Shown here: positions 34,663 to 45,517 of the stretch, piece by piece
Layout of the letters: each line of letters begins with the position of its first letter
Numbering within the stretch: position 1 is the first letter of the stretch
NCBI RefSeq assembly: GCF_009765685.1
Contig: NZ_LMUY01000020.1
Location: forward strand, 1 to 58,741
Origin: Acidisphaera sp. L21
GTDB taxonomy: Bacteria; Pseudomonadota; Alphaproteobacteria; Acetobacterales; Acetobacteraceae
Length of the DNA: 58,741 nt
Direction: 5' to 3'
Made by a program: the position numbers and the translations under genes
The notes under the pieces: model-generated
What the model saw: the letters and a program-made list of their open reading frames with translations, nothing else
Told to the model about the DNA's origin: nothing
Database searches by the model: none

Positions 34663-37503
34663 ATGGGCCTCATCAAAGACATCGACTACGGCACGCCGAT
34701 CCACACCAGCGAGCAGACCGTCACCCTCCGCATCGACGGTGAACCCGTCACCGTCCCGGTCGGCACCTCCGTCATGGCGGCGGCGATGATGATGGGCACC
34801 AAAATCCCTAAACTCTGCGCCACCGACAGCCTGGAGCCGTTCGGCTCCTGCCGCATGTGCCTGGTGGAGATCGACGGCCGTCGCGGCACCCCCGCCTCCT
34901 GCACCACCCCGGCCGAGGCCGGAATGGTCGTGCACACGCAATCGCCCAAGCTCGCCACCCTGCGCCGCGGCGTGATGGAACTGTATATCTCCGACCACCC
35001 GCTCGACTGCCTCACCTGCTCCGCCAATGGCGATTGCGAGTTGCAGGACATGGCCGGCACGGTCGGCCTGCGCGACGTGCGCTACGGCTTCTCCGGCGCC
35101 AACCACGCCCAGTCCCCGAAGGACGAAACCAACCCGTACTTCACCTTCGAAGCGTCAAAATGCATCGTCTGCTCGCGCTGCGTGCGGGCCTGCGAGGAAA
35201 CCCAGGGCACCTTCGCCCTCACCATCGCTGGGCGCGGCTTCGACTCCAAGGTGTCGCCCGGCGGCATGGATTTCTTCGGCAGCGAATGCGTTTCCTGCGG
35301 CGCCTGCGTGCAGGCCTGCCCCACCGCGACGTTGACCGAAAAAACCGTCATCGCGCAGGGCCAGCCGGAGCATTCCGTCATCACCACCTGCGCCTATTGC
35401 GGCGTCGGCTGCTCCTTCAAGGCGGAGATGCAGGGCAGCACGGTCGTGCGCATGGTCCCGCACAAGGACGGCAAGGCGAATGAGGGCCATTCCTGCGTCA
35501 AGGGCCGCTTCGCCTGGGGCTACGCCACCCACAAGGACCGCATCACCAAGCCCATGATCCGCAAGGCGATCACCGACGAGTGGCGCGAGGTCAGTTGGGA
35601 CGAAGCCATCGCCTACGCCGCCAGCGAGTTCAAGCGGCTGCAGGCAACCTATGGGCGCGACAGCGTCGGCGGCATCACATCCTCCCGCTGCACGAACGAG
35701 GAAACCTACCTCATGCAGAAACTAGTGCGCGCCGCCTTCGGCAACAACAACGTCGATACCTGCGCCCGCGTCTGCCATTCCCCCACCGGCTACGGGCTCA
35801 TGACCACGCTCGGCACCTCCGCCGGCACCCAGGATTTCGCCTCCGTCGACCATTCCGACGTCATCCTGGTCATTGGCGCCAACCCGACTGACGGCCATCC
35901 GGTGTTCGCCTCCCGCATGAAGAAGCGGCTGCGCGCCGGCGCCAAGCTCATCGTGGCCGACCCGCGCCGGATCGACCTGGTCAGCGGCCCCCACATCCGC
36001 GCCGCCCACCACCTACCGCTGCTCCCCGGCACCAATGTCGCCGTCATCAACGCCATGGCGCATGTCGTGGTCACCGAAGGCTTGGTCGCCGAGGACTACG
36101 TGCGCGAGCGCTGCGAGTGGGACGCGTTCCAGGGCTGGGCCAGCTTCATCGCCGACCCCCGCCACTCGCCGGAAGCCACCGCGACCCTCACCGGCGTCGA
36201 CCCGGCAGAATTGCGCGCCGCCGCCCGCCTGTTCGCCACCGGCGGCGCCGCCGCGATCTATTACGGCCTGGGCGTGACGGAACACAGCCAGGGCTCCACC
36301 ACCGTCATGGCGATGGCGAACCTGGCCATGGCCACCGGCAATATCGGCCGGCCCGGCGTCGGCGTGAACCCGCTGCGCGGCCAGAACAACGTGCAGGGCT
36401 CGTGCGACATGGGGTCCTTCCCGCACGAATTCCCCGGCTACCGCCACGTCTCCGACACCGCCACCCGCGCCCTGTTCGAGGATCTGTGGGGCGTCCCCCT
36501 CGCCGGCGACCCGGGCCGCCGCATCCCCAACATGCTGGACGATGCGGTGGAGGGCCAGTTCAAGGGCCTCTATATCCAGGGCGAGGACATCGCCCAATCC
36601 GACCCCGACACCCAGCACGTCACCGCCGGGCTGCGCGCGATGGAATGCGTGGTGATCCAGGATATCTTCCTCAACGAGACGGCGAAATACGCCCACGTCT
36701 TCCTGCCCGGCTCGTCTTTCCTGGAAAAGGACGGCACCTTCACCAACGCCGAACGCCGCATCAGCCGCGTCCGCAAGGTGATGCCTCCCCTGGGCGGCCT
36801 CGCCGATTGGGAGGCGACGATGGCCCTGTCCAACGCGCTCGGCTACCGCATGGACTACACCCATCCCAGCCAGATCATGGCCGAAATCGCCGCCAGCACG
36901 CCCACCTTCAAAGGCGTATCCTACGCCCGGCTGGACGAACTCGGTTCCATCCAATGGCCGTGCAACGACGAAGCCCCCGAGGGCACGCGCATGATGCACG
37001 TCGACAAATTCGTGCGCGGCATGGGCCGCTTCATGATCACCGAATTCATCCCGACCGAGGAACGTACCGGGCCGCTCTTCCCGCTGATCCTCACCACCGG
37101 GCGCATCCTGTCGCAATACAATGTCGGCGCGCAGACCAGGCGGACCGAGAACAGCCGCTGGCACGAGGAAGACGTGCTGGAAATCCACGCCAACGACGCC
37201 GAAAGCCGCGGCATCGTGGAGGGCGACCTGGTCCGGCTGGAAAGCCGCTCCGGCGACGTCGCCCTGCGCGCCCGCATCAGCGACCGCATGCAGCCCGGCG
37301 TGGTCTACACCACCTTCCACCACCCGAAGACCGGCGCCAACGTCATCACCACCGACTACACCGACTGGGCCACCAACTGCCCCGAATACAAGGTGACCGC
37401 CGTGCAGGTGCGCAAAACCAACCGGGTGTCCGACTGGCAGGCCCGCTTCTTCGACGAGGATGAGTCGCTCACCCGCATCGCCCACCCCCAGGCCGCGGAG
37501 TAA
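34663..37503 (+). CDS. fdsA: NAD-dependent formate dehydrogenase alpha subunit (Mo-bisMGD catalytic)
   Basis: A 946-residue catalytic subunit. In order: a [2Fe-2S] plant-type domain (CATDSLEPFGSCRMC), a His/Cys cluster site (HPLDCLTCSANGDCEL), two [4Fe-4S] sites (CIVCSRCVRAC; CVSCGACVQACP), a further [4Fe-4S] site (CAYCGVGC) and the Mo-bisMGD domains. The molybdenum ligand is C371 in CARVCHSPTG, cysteine rather than selenocysteine. The ATG at 34663 has GGAG 8 bases upstream and gives the usual MGLIKDIDYGTP start; an ATG at 34645 overlaps the fdsB stop. Confidence 0.96.
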   Translation: MGLIKDIDYGTPIHTSEQTVTLRIDGEPVTVPVGTSVMAAAMMMGTKIPKLCATDSLEPFGSCRMCLVEIDGRRGTPASCTTPAEAGMVVHTQSPKLATLRRGVMELYISDHPLDCLTCSANGDCELQDMAGTVGLRDVRYGFSGANHAQSPKDETNPYFTFEASKCIVCSRCVRACEETQGTFALTIAGRGFDSKVSPGGMDFFGSECVSCGACVQACPTATLTEKTVIAQGQPEHSVITTCAYCGVGCSFKAEMQGSTVVRMVPHKDGKANEGHSCVKGRFAWGYATHKDRITKPMIRKAITDEWREVSWDEAIAYAASEFKRLQATYGRDSVGGITSSRCTNEETYLMQKLVRAAFGNNNVDTCARVCHSPTGYGLMTTLGTSAGTQDFASVDHSDVILVIGANPTDGHPVFASRMKKRLRAGAKLIVADPRRIDLVSGPHIRAAHHLPLLPGTNVAVINAMAHVVVTEGLVAEDYVRERCEWDAFQGWASFIADPRHSPEATATLTGVDPAELRAAARLFATGGAAAIYYGLGVTEHSQGSTTVMAMANLAMATGNIGRPGVGVNPLRGQNNVQGSCDMGSFPHEFPGYRHVSDTATRALFEDLWGVPLAGDPGRRIPNMLDDAVEGQFKGLYIQGEDIAQSDPDTQHVTAGLRAMECVVIQDIFLNETAKYAHVFLPGSSFLEKDGTFTNAERRISRVRKVMPPLGGLADWEATMALSNALGYRMDYTHPSQIMAEIAASTPTFKGVSYARLDELGSIQWPCNDEAPEGTRMMHVDKFVRGMGRFMITEFIPTEERTGPLFPLILTTGRILSQYNVGAQTRRTENSRWHEEDVLEIHANDAESRGIVEGDLVRLESRSGDVALRARISDRMQPGVVYTTFHHPKTGANVITTDYTDWATNCPEYKVTAVQVRKTNRVSDWQARFFDEDESLTRIAHPQAAE

Positions 37504-37507
37504 CGCC

Positions 37508-37717
37508 GTGCAGCCGGAGAAACTCACCAGTATGGCAAACCAGATCGCCAGCTTCTTCCGCTCCTACCCGGCGGCCGAGGCAGCACCTGGCATCAAGCAC
37601 CACCTGGTCGCCTTCTGGACCCCGGCAATGATCCACACGCTGGAGACGCATATCGCCACTGGTGCCGAGGGCGTGGACGAGTTGGTCGTCCGCGCGTTGG
37701 AGCACGCGCCGGCGTAG
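37508..37717 (+). CDS. fdsD: Formate dehydrogenase delta subunit
   Basis: A 69-residue protein that matches the small FdsD family: QPEKLTSMANQIASFFRSYP at the start and HHLVAFWTPAMI in the middle. FdsD binds with FdsC/FdsA during cofactor insertion. The start is a GTG at 37508 with GGAG (across the fdsA stop) 6 bases upstream. No fdsC gene is next to it; fdhD, whose product is related to FdsC, follows. Confidence 0.88.
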   Translation: MQPEKLTSMANQIASFFRSYPAAEAAPGIKHHLVAFWTPAMIHTLETHIATGAEGVDELVVRALEHAPA

Positions 37718-37759
37718 CCCGGCATTGCCCACGCCCGAATTCTCGCCACATTGGGGCGC

Positions 37760-38566
37760 ATGACCGACACGGCCCGCCACCCGCCGCCCGCCACCACCGT
37801 CCCCACAAGGCGCAACGGCGCCACACCGGCCGAGCGCTGCGTGCCGGAAGAGGTCGCCATCGCCCTCACTTACAACCGCACCACCCACGCGGTGATGATG
37901 GCCACGCCCGCCGATCTGGAGGATTTCGCCACCGGCTTCAGCCGTGCCGAGGGCATCATCGACCACCCCACCGATCTGGAAGAATTGGAAATCGTCCCCG
38001 CGCCGCAGGGCATCGAACTCCGCATGTGGATCGCCGCCGACCGGATGGACCGTCTGGAACGCCGCCGCCGCCAAATCGCCGGCGCCACCGGCTGCGGCAT
38101 GTGCGGCATGGACAGCCTGGCCGACGCCATGCGCACCCCGCCCACCGTCCCGCCCGGCCCAGCCTGGACCGCAACCCAGATCGCCGAAGCCGTCGCCAGC
38201 CTGCACCCGGCGCAGCACCTCAATCGCCAAACCCGCGCCGTCCACGCCGCCGGCTTCTGGCGCAACGGATTGCTCGCCGCCCGCGAAGACGTCGGCCGCC
38301 ACAACGCCCTGGACAAACTCACCGGGGCGCTGCTGCGCGCCGGAGAAAATCCAGCCAGCGGCATCCTGCTGCTGACCAGCCGCGTCTCGGTCGAACTGGT
38401 GCAGAAAGCCGCCGGCGCCGGCATCGGAATCATGGCCGCCGTCTCCGTCCCCACCGCACTCGCCATCCGCGTCGCCGAAGCCGCCGGCATCACCATGGTC
38501 GCCGTCGCCCGGTCAGACGGGTTCGAGGTGTTCACTCATCCCGACCGGATCATCAGGGGGCCGTAA
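37760..38566 (+). CDS. fdhD: Formate dehydrogenase accessory sulfurtransferase
   Basis: A 268-residue FdhD/FdsC-family protein that transfers sulfur to the Mo-bisMGD cofactor of formate dehydrogenase. The CxxC loop is C112-G-M-C115 in TGCGMCGMDSL. The REDVGRHNALDKLTGALL and LTSRVSVELVQKAAGAGI stretches that follow are typical. It lies 42 bases after fdsD and ends the operon, overlapping the convergent vapC gene by 14 bases. Confidence 0.94.
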   Translation: MTDTARHPPPATTVPTRRNGATPAERCVPEEVAIALTYNRTTHAVMMATPADLEDFATGFSRAEGIIDHPTDLEELEIVPAPQGIELRMWIAADRMDRLERRRRQIAGATGCGMCGMDSLADAMRTPPTVPPGPAWTATQIAEAVASLHPAQHLNRQTRAVHAAGFWRNGLLAAREDVGRHNALDKLTGALLRAGENPASGILLLTSRVSVELVQKAAGAGIGIMAAVSVPTALAIRVAEAAGITMVAVARSDGFEVFTHPDRIIRGP

Positions 38567-38942
38567 CCGGCACGCCGCCCGATCGCGCTGCAGACCTGGC
38601 GAACCGCTTGTCGAACGTGATGAACGCCTCGCACTCGGCCGCGGCCGCCAGATGCAGGGCGTCCGCGAAGTCCATCCCGGCCTCCGCCCAATCCATCGCC
38701 GTCGCCACCAGGGCGGCATCTTCCACGCTCACGCCGCGCAGGCCGGCCAGGGCGCGCAAAGCCGGAATGATCTGGCCCGGCGGCAACTCGTACACCCCGC
38801 GCAACACCCACTCCGTCTCCAGCATGACGGTGCGGGGTATGAAGACCGGCTCGCTGCCAATCAAGGCGCGGGCCTTGTCGGCTTGCTTCGGGTCGTCTCC
38901 CGTCAGATAGCGGACGACGATGTTAGTATCGACTGCGCGCAT
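38553..38942 (-). CDS. vapC: VapC-type PIN-domain toxin
   Basis: A 129-residue PIN-domain ribonuclease. The acidic residues of the active site are D5 (AVDTNIVVRYL), E42/E44 (LETEWVL), D91/D94 (DFADALHLA) and D111 (TFDKRF). Such toxins cut tRNA or rRNA. It overlaps the antitoxin gene before it by 20 bases, the normal arrangement. It converges on fdhD. Confidence 0.9.
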   Translation of the reverse strand: MRAVDTNIVVRYLTGDDPKQADKARALIGSEPVFIPRTVMLETEWVLRGVYELPPGQIIPALRALAGLRGVSVEDAALVATAMDWAEAGMDFADALHLAAAAECEAFITFDKRFARSAARSGGVPVTAP

Positions 38943-39201
38943 GCCGCTGCTTCACTTCCTGCTGCACGCCAGCATCCATCTCTTCCACCGATTTCGCGGG
39001 GCCGGCGTAGTGCAGGCAGCCGAACACATCCTCGCTGCGCGTGGGCGCAAACACATCCACCAGCGGACGCAGCAACACGCCGTCGGCTGTGTGTTCCACG
39101 ACCAGACGGGTTCCAGCATCCCAATGCAGCCGGTCACGAACTGCTTTCGGCAGGATCACCTGCCCCTTGGTCGACACCGTCGTGGTAAGGTTCACCGTCA
39201 T
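38923..39201 (-). CDS. vapB: AbrB/MazE-fold antitoxin (VapB)
   Basis: A 92-residue antitoxin with an N-terminal swapped-hairpin AbrB domain (TTTVSTKGQVILPKAVRDRL) that binds DNA and a C-terminal tail (SEDVFGCLHYAGPAKSVEEM) that fits the toxin. It is the first gene of the pair and probably represses the operon. The ATG at 39201 lies about 100 bases from a divergent oxidoreductase gene; GTAAGA occurs twice in that gap. Confidence 0.9.
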   Translation of the reverse strand: MTVNLTTTVSTKGQVILPKAVRDRLHWDAGTRLVVEHTADGVLLRPLVDVFAPTRSEDVFGCLHYAGPAKSVEEMDAGVQQEVKQRHARSRY

Positions 39202-39303
39202 ATGCGGCTCCGTGTAAGACAACGGTAAGATACAACCCGCCCCCTCGCCGTGCAAGGCTGGGACAGTTTGATCCGTCCGGCAATCGCCAGTACAAGCGAC
39301 GGC

Positions 39304-40254
39304 ATGGAACTCGGTATCATCGGCGCCGGTATCATGGGGGAACGCCTGTTGCGCGCCGCCCAAGGCCAATCCAGCATCCACATCGCCGGCATCTGGGACC
39401 CGGCGCCCGACACCCTCGCCCGCCTGGTCGCCGAACTCCCCGGCACCCCAACCCTGCCCTCGCCCGATTCCGTCATCGCCGCGGCCGATTGCGTCTACAT
39501 CGCCTCCCCACCGGCCAGCCATCTCGGCCACGCCCGCGCCGCCCTGGCCGCCGGAAAGGCGGTGTTCTGCGAAAAGCCGCTCTCGGTCGACGTCGCCGAC
39601 GGCAAACGCTTCCTCACCGAAACCGCCGGCAGCCGCATCGCGGTCAACTTCCCCTTCGCCTCATCTCTTGCCGTGGCGCAGCTCACCCACTGGCTTTCGG
39701 AAGGCGCCACCGGCACGCCCAACGCCCTGGCCATCACCGTCGCCTTCGCCACCTGGCCCCGCGGCTGGCAACACGCCGCCGCCTCCTGGCTGGACCGTCC
39801 GGAACAAGGCGGCTTCACGCGGGAGGTCGTCTCCCACTTCCTGTTCCTCGCCCGCCGCCTGTTCGGCCCGCTCACCCTCCGCGACGCCCACGCCGCCTTC
39901 CCCGATGCCGCCCGTAGCGAGCGCGCGATCACCGCCCGGCTGCAAGCCGGCACGCTCCCCGTCACCCTCACCGGCACGGTTGGCCAAACGCCCGAGGACG
40001 ACCTCAACAGCTTCACCGTCTCCGGCCCCAACGGCTCCGTCCGCCTGCGCAACTGGGCCACGGCGGAGCGTCTGGCCGGGCAAGACTGGCAGCCGGACCC
40101 CAACGCCATCCCGCACGTCCAGGCCCGCCCGCTGGTCCTGCAACGCCAGTTGGAGTCGGTCGCCCGCATGACCCGCGGCGAGCCCCACCCCCTCGCCACC
40201 GCCACCGAAGCGTTCGAGGTACAGACGGTGGTCGAGGCAATCCTCCGGAGCTAG
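39304..40254 (+). CDS. Gfo/Idh/MocA-family oxidoreductase
   Basis: A 316-residue NAD(P)-dependent dehydrogenase. The Rossmann motif LGIIGAGIMGERLL is at residues 3-16, and the conserved EKPLSVDVADG contains the usual catalytic-region lysine. The family acts on sugars, inositols and their acids. No partner genes surround it, so the substrate is unknown. The start is the ATG at 39304, where the fold begins. Confidence 0.88.
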   Translation: MELGIIGAGIMGERLLRAAQGQSSIHIAGIWDPAPDTLARLVAELPGTPTLPSPDSVIAAADCVYIASPPASHLGHARAALAAGKAVFCEKPLSVDVADGKRFLTETAGSRIAVNFPFASSLAVAQLTHWLSEGATGTPNALAITVAFATWPRGWQHAAASWLDRPEQGGFTREVVSHFLFLARRLFGPLTLRDAHAAFPDAARSERAITARLQAGTLPVTLTGTVGQTPEDDLNSFTVSGPNGSVRLRNWATAERLAGQDWQPDPNAIPHVQARPLVLQRQLESVARMTRGEPHPLATATEAFEVQTVVEAILRS

Positions 40255-40294
40255 AGCAAAGTTCGTGCATCTTTCAGCACGAAATTTGCTCTAG
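40251..40294. terminator. 18-bp-stem hairpin between convergent genes
   Basis: CTAGAGCAAAGTTCGTGC pairs with GCACGAAATTTGCTCTAG (one mismatch) around an eight-base loop ATCTTTCA. It contains the stop codon of the oxidoreductase gene and lies before the end of the convergent gene at 40300. The long, nearly perfect symmetry suggests a bidirectional terminator or a dispersed repeat. Confidence 0.75.
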
Positions 40295-40299
40295 CGACC

Positions 40300-40683
40300 C
40301 TACTTCGCGGCCGGCGTCTCGACGGCAGGCGCGGGCGTAATCTCGAACGTCGCGTTGACGTTGGCAAAGATCACCGGATTATTCGTCGCACGATTGCCCG
40401 CATTGCCGCCAATGGTCATCTGCACCAAGCGACAGCTTCCTTTCAGCGACGCGGCAAGCACGATGCACTCATGGTCAACGATGTCGTACAACGACCGGCT
40501 CGCCTCCGACATGGACCGGGTCAACTCACCATCCGCCATGTCCGGCTTCGTCGGATAGTTGATCTGGAAGTTGATCGAAACCGTCTGCTTATGGTCCGGA
40601 TTCGGCCGCCCCGGCATCATCTGGGCCTGCACGACAGGCGCAACCAGCAAGGTGCCAAGAAGTACAATGCAAGCGAGTTTCAT
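40300..40683 (-). CDS. Secreted protein of unknown function
   Basis: A 127-residue protein with a clear Sec signal peptide (MKLACIVLLGTLLVAPVVQAQ). The mature part has two cysteines (HECIVLA and GSCRLVQM) that could form a disulfide, a TVSINFQINYP strand and a Pro/Ala/Glu tail. I do not recognise a family. It lies after the sensor kinase gene on the other side of a 64-base gap; both are read from the minus strand. Confidence 0.7.
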   Translation of the reverse strand: MKLACIVLLGTLLVAPVVQAQMMPGRPNPDHKQTVSINFQINYPTKPDMADGELTRSMSEASRSLYDIVDHECIVLAASLKGSCRLVQMTIGGNAGNRATNNPVIFANVNATFEITPAPAVETPAAK

Positions 40684-40747
40684 GCGAAGATCTGCCTCAA
40701 TAAGGAGGCCATTCTCATAACACGAGACAGGCCCGGAGGCCAGGCCG

Positions 40748-43700
40748 CTAGCCCTGGTTGATCAGGTCGCGCACCTTCGCCGCCATCGCTTCCATCGAGA
40801 ACGGCTTGGTCATCACCTGCATCCCCGGCTCCAGCATACCGCTGCCAATCACGGCGTTCTCGGCAAACCCGGTGATGAACAGCACCTTCAGCGTCGGCCG
40901 CCCGATTCGCGCCGCATCCGCCAGTTGCCGCCCGTTCATCCCGCCGGGCAGCCCCACATCCGTCACCAGCAGATCGATCCGCGCATCCGAATTCAGGATC
41001 TGCAACCCCGTGGCGCCATCGGCAGCCTCCACCGTGGCGTAGTTCAGCTCGTGCAGCACTTCGCCGATCAGCATGCGCACCGTCGGCTCGTCATCCACCA
41101 CCAGCACCGTCTCGTGTGCCGGGGCATGCGGGGCGGCGTTGAGGTCACCGGTCATCGGCGCGACCTCCGCCTCGCCATCATGCCGGGGCAGATACAGCTT
41201 GATCGTCGTGCCCCGGTCCGGCTCGCTATAGATCCGCACCTGGCCGCCGCTCTGCCGGGCAAAACCGTAAACCATGGACAGGCCTAGCCCGGTGCCCTGC
41301 CCCAGCGGCTTGGTGGTGAAGAACGGATCGAACGCGCGCGCGATCACGTCCTGCGGCATGCCGCAGCCAGTGTCGGTCACGCTCATCACCACATACGGTC
41401 CCGGCGGCAGATCCGCCGCCCGAGCCGCACGCGCGTCCAAACTCGTGTTGGCAGCCTCGATCGTCAGATGTCCGCCCCCCGGCATCGCATCGCGTGCGTT
41501 GATGCACAAATTCAGCAATGCGTTCTCCAGCTGGTTCGGGTCGCACAACGTCGTCCACAACCCCGCCGCCCCAGTCACCTGCAAATCGATCAGCGGCCCA
41601 ATGGTGCGGCGGACCAGATCCTCCATCCCGTGCATCAGCGGGTTCAGCGCGGTCGGCCGCGGGTCCAGCGTCTGCCGGCGCGAGAACGCCAGCAGCCGGT
41701 GCGTCAACGCCGCCGCCCGATCCGCCGCACCGCGGGCGGCCTGCACGTAGCGCGGCAGATCCGCCACCCGCCCTTGGCCCAGCCGCGTGCTCATCAACTC
41801 CAGGCTTCCCACGATCCCGGTCAGCAGGTTGTTGAAGTCATGCGCGATGCCGCCGGTCAGTTGCCCCACCGCCTCCATCTTCTGCGACTGCCGCAACTGC
41901 TCGGACGCCTCCAGCAATTCCGACGTCCGCGCCTGCACCGCGTCTTCCAGCGAGGCATTCAACCGCCGCAGCTCATCCTCCGCCCGCCGCCGCGCGATCG
42001 CCGCCAGCGTCCGCTCGGCCACGTTGCGCGCGAACGAGACCTCCTCCGCCGACCAGGCCCGGGGCGAGGCGCTATAGGCAAAGATGAGTGCAACCAATCG
42101 CCCCTGCTCGACCAACGGCAGGTTGATGAAGGCGCGGACCCCGGTCGCCTCCCACTTCGACAGCCAGGCCGCCGTGCGCGGATCGCTCGCCACGTCCTCG
42201 ACCAGGACGTGATTGCCCTGCACCAGATCGTCGATGAACGACCCGTAGTCGCGCATCGTATGATCCCCCGCGATGCTAGGCAGCCCCGGCCGCACCCAGT
42301 CCCGCTCGACCGTGGCTAGCTCGTTGTCCGGCGTCATCAGGCTATAGCCGGCACGGTCCGCGCCAATCGTGGGGCCAATGATCTCCGCCGCCAGATAGGA
42401 CATCTCGGCCGGGTCCTGCATGTCCCGCAGCCGGTCGCCCAAGTCCAGCAACGCCATGCGCCGCCGCTCGGCTTTCTGCCGATCCGTCACCTCTTGGAAA
42501 ATCACGGCAAAGCGGTTGTCGTCCACCCGGTGCGCCCGGCCCTCATACCACCGGTCCAGCGCGCCGACCTGGCGCAGGAACGTGGCGGTGCGGCCGGTTT
42601 CCACCACCCGCGCCATCTCGTCGACCCACGCATCCTCGATCCCGGGCAGGATCTCGCGAATGGTGTGGCCCACCGCCGCATTCGGCAGCACGCCCATCAT
42701 CCGCCCCCAGGCTGGGTTGACCTCCAGGTAACGCCAAGCCACCGCGCGGTCGCCCTCGCGCACCAATTCGCCGAGGATGAACCCCTCCTCCAACCGCTCG
42801 AACAGGCCGCGCCAATGTGCCTCGCTGCGCTGCAGGGCCTGGTCGGCCTCTTTGCGGTCGGTGATGTTGTTGAACAGCACGGCCACCCGCTCATCGCCCG
42901 GCTGGCCGACCCGGAACGCATGGACCTCATACCACCGGCCCAACGCCACGGCATGGTTCTCGAACCGCACGGCCTCACCGGTGGCGACGACGCGGCCATA
43001 GGTCTCGAACCAATACTGCTCGTGGTCCGGGATCAACTCGCGCACCCAACGCCCCACCGCATCGACCAGCCCGGTCTGCCGCTCGAACGCCGGGTTGACT
43101 TCGGCAAAGCGGTAATCGTTCGGCTGGCCCGCCGCATCGTAGCCCAATTCGATCACGCAGAACCCGGCGTCGATCGCCTCGAACAGCGTCCGATACCGCG
43201 CCTCGCTCTGCGCCATGCGCTGGCCGGCGAGGTGCTGTTCCGTCCGGTCCCGCAGCACCTTCACCAGGCCCACCACCACTCCGGTGTCATCGCGCAACGG
43301 CATCATCTCGCCACTGGCCCAAAACCGCTCGCCACCCTTGCGCACATGCCAGCGCTCGTCCGCGGCCCGCCCGGTCGACAAGGCCGTGGCCCGCTCGTCC
43401 TCCATCGCGCCCGCCCGGCTGTCCTCCGGGGTGAAGATCCGCTCCGCGTTCTGTCCCAGCATCTCCGCCTCGGACCAGCCCAGGATCGCCTCGGCCCCGG
43501 CATTCCAGCCGTTGATCGCCCCCTCCAGATCCGTGCTGAAGATGGCGAAGTCGGTGGCGCTGTTCAGTGTCTGCCGCCGCAGCGCCTCGCTCCGCGACCG
43601 CGCCGTCAGCAACGCGTCCCGATCCGACACGGCGCGACGCAGCGCGATCTGGCTGCTCACCTGCGCCGCCAGTGTCTTCAGCACGAAGCGCTGCTGCTCG

Positions 43701-44131
43701 CTCAGCCCCTCGGCATGCGGCTTCGTGTCGATGACGCAGAGCGCACCGATCGGCAGCCCCTCCGCCTGCAGCGGCGCCCCGGCATAGAACCGGATCCCGG
43801 GCTGCCCAGTCACCAGCGGGTTGTCCGCGAACAATGGGTCAACAGTGGCGTCGGGCACCACCAGCCCGTCCGGCGCCAACATCGCATGCGGGCAGAACGC
43901 AATGCTGCGCGGCATCTCCCGCGCGTCCAAGCCGATCTGCGACTTGCCGAACTGCCGGTCCCTCGCCACCAGATGGATCGCCGCCATCGGCATGCCCAGC
44001 ATATCCGCCGCCAGCCGCACCAGATCGTCGAACGCCTGCTCCGGCGGCGTGTCCAACAGCCCGGTCCGGTCGAGCGCGGCAAGGCGCTCATCCTCAATCC
44101 AGGGCATGGGCTCGAATTCTGGCGAGGACAT
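40748..44131 (-). CDS. Hybrid sensor histidine kinase (GAF-PAS-GAF-HK-REC)
   Basis: An 1127-residue soluble sensor with no membrane segment. A GAF domain fills residues ~20-165, three PAS domains ~185-570, and a second GAF ~575-730 (PEMS-like MSYLAAEIIGPTIGADRAGY). Then come a HisKA segment with the phosphoacceptor H764 in GGIAHDFNNLLTG, an ATPase domain (NLCINARDAMPGGG; DTGCGMP) and a receiver domain with D1058 in LLVTDVGLPGG. No response-regulator gene is adjacent, so its output partner is elsewhere. Signals are unknown; the GAF/PAS array suggests redox, light or small molecules. Confidence 0.9.
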   Translation of the reverse strand: MSSPEFEPMPWIEDERLAALDRTGLLDTPPEQAFDDLVRLAADMLGMPMAAIHLVARDRQFGKSQIGLDAREMPRSIAFCPHAMLAPDGLVVPDATVDPLFADNPLVTGQPGIRFYAGAPLQAEGLPIGALCVIDTKPHAEGLSEQQRFVLKTLAAQVSSQIALRRAVSDRDALLTARSRSEALRRQTLNSATDFAIFSTDLEGAINGWNAGAEAILGWSEAEMLGQNAERIFTPEDSRAGAMEDERATALSTGRAADERWHVRKGGERFWASGEMMPLRDDTGVVVGLVKVLRDRTEQHLAGQRMAQSEARYRTLFEAIDAGFCVIELGYDAAGQPNDYRFAEVNPAFERQTGLVDAVGRWVRELIPDHEQYWFETYGRVVATGEAVRFENHAVALGRWYEVHAFRVGQPGDERVAVLFNNITDRKEADQALQRSEAHWRGLFERLEEGFILGELVREGDRAVAWRYLEVNPAWGRMMGVLPNAAVGHTIREILPGIEDAWVDEMARVVETGRTATFLRQVGALDRWYEGRAHRVDDNRFAVIFQEVTDRQKAERRRMALLDLGDRLRDMQDPAEMSYLAAEIIGPTIGADRAGYSLMTPDNELATVERDWVRPGLPSIAGDHTMRDYGSFIDDLVQGNHVLVEDVASDPRTAAWLSKWEATGVRAFINLPLVEQGRLVALIFAYSASPRAWSAEEVSFARNVAERTLAAIARRRAEDELRRLNASLEDAVQARTSELLEASEQLRQSQKMEAVGQLTGGIAHDFNNLLTGIVGSLELMSTRLGQGRVADLPRYVQAARGAADRAAALTHRLLAFSRRQTLDPRPTALNPLMHGMEDLVRRTIGPLIDLQVTGAAGLWTTLCDPNQLENALLNLCINARDAMPGGGHLTIEAANTSLDARAARAADLPPGPYVVMSVTDTGCGMPQDVIARAFDPFFTTKPLGQGTGLGLSMVYGFARQSGGQVRIYSEPDRGTTIKLYLPRHDGEAEVAPMTGDLNAAPHAPAHETVLVVDDEPTVRMLIGEVLHELNYATVEAADGATGLQILNSDARIDLLVTDVGLPGGMNGRQLADAARIGRPTLKVLFITGFAENAVIGSGMLEPGMQVMTKPFSMEAMAAKVRDLINQG

Positions 44132-44180
44132 TGGGCGGCCTTATAGGCTCGGCACCCCCCGCCAAGCAATTATGGTGACG

Positions 44181-45491
<1,311 letters not shown>

Positions 45492-45517
45492 TTAGCCGCA
45501 CCGATCTACAAAACGCG

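Noticed and set aside
35740-35790. Possible selenocysteine formate dehydrogenase
   Set aside because: The codon for the molybdenum ligand is TGC (cysteine, C371); there is no in-frame TGA.
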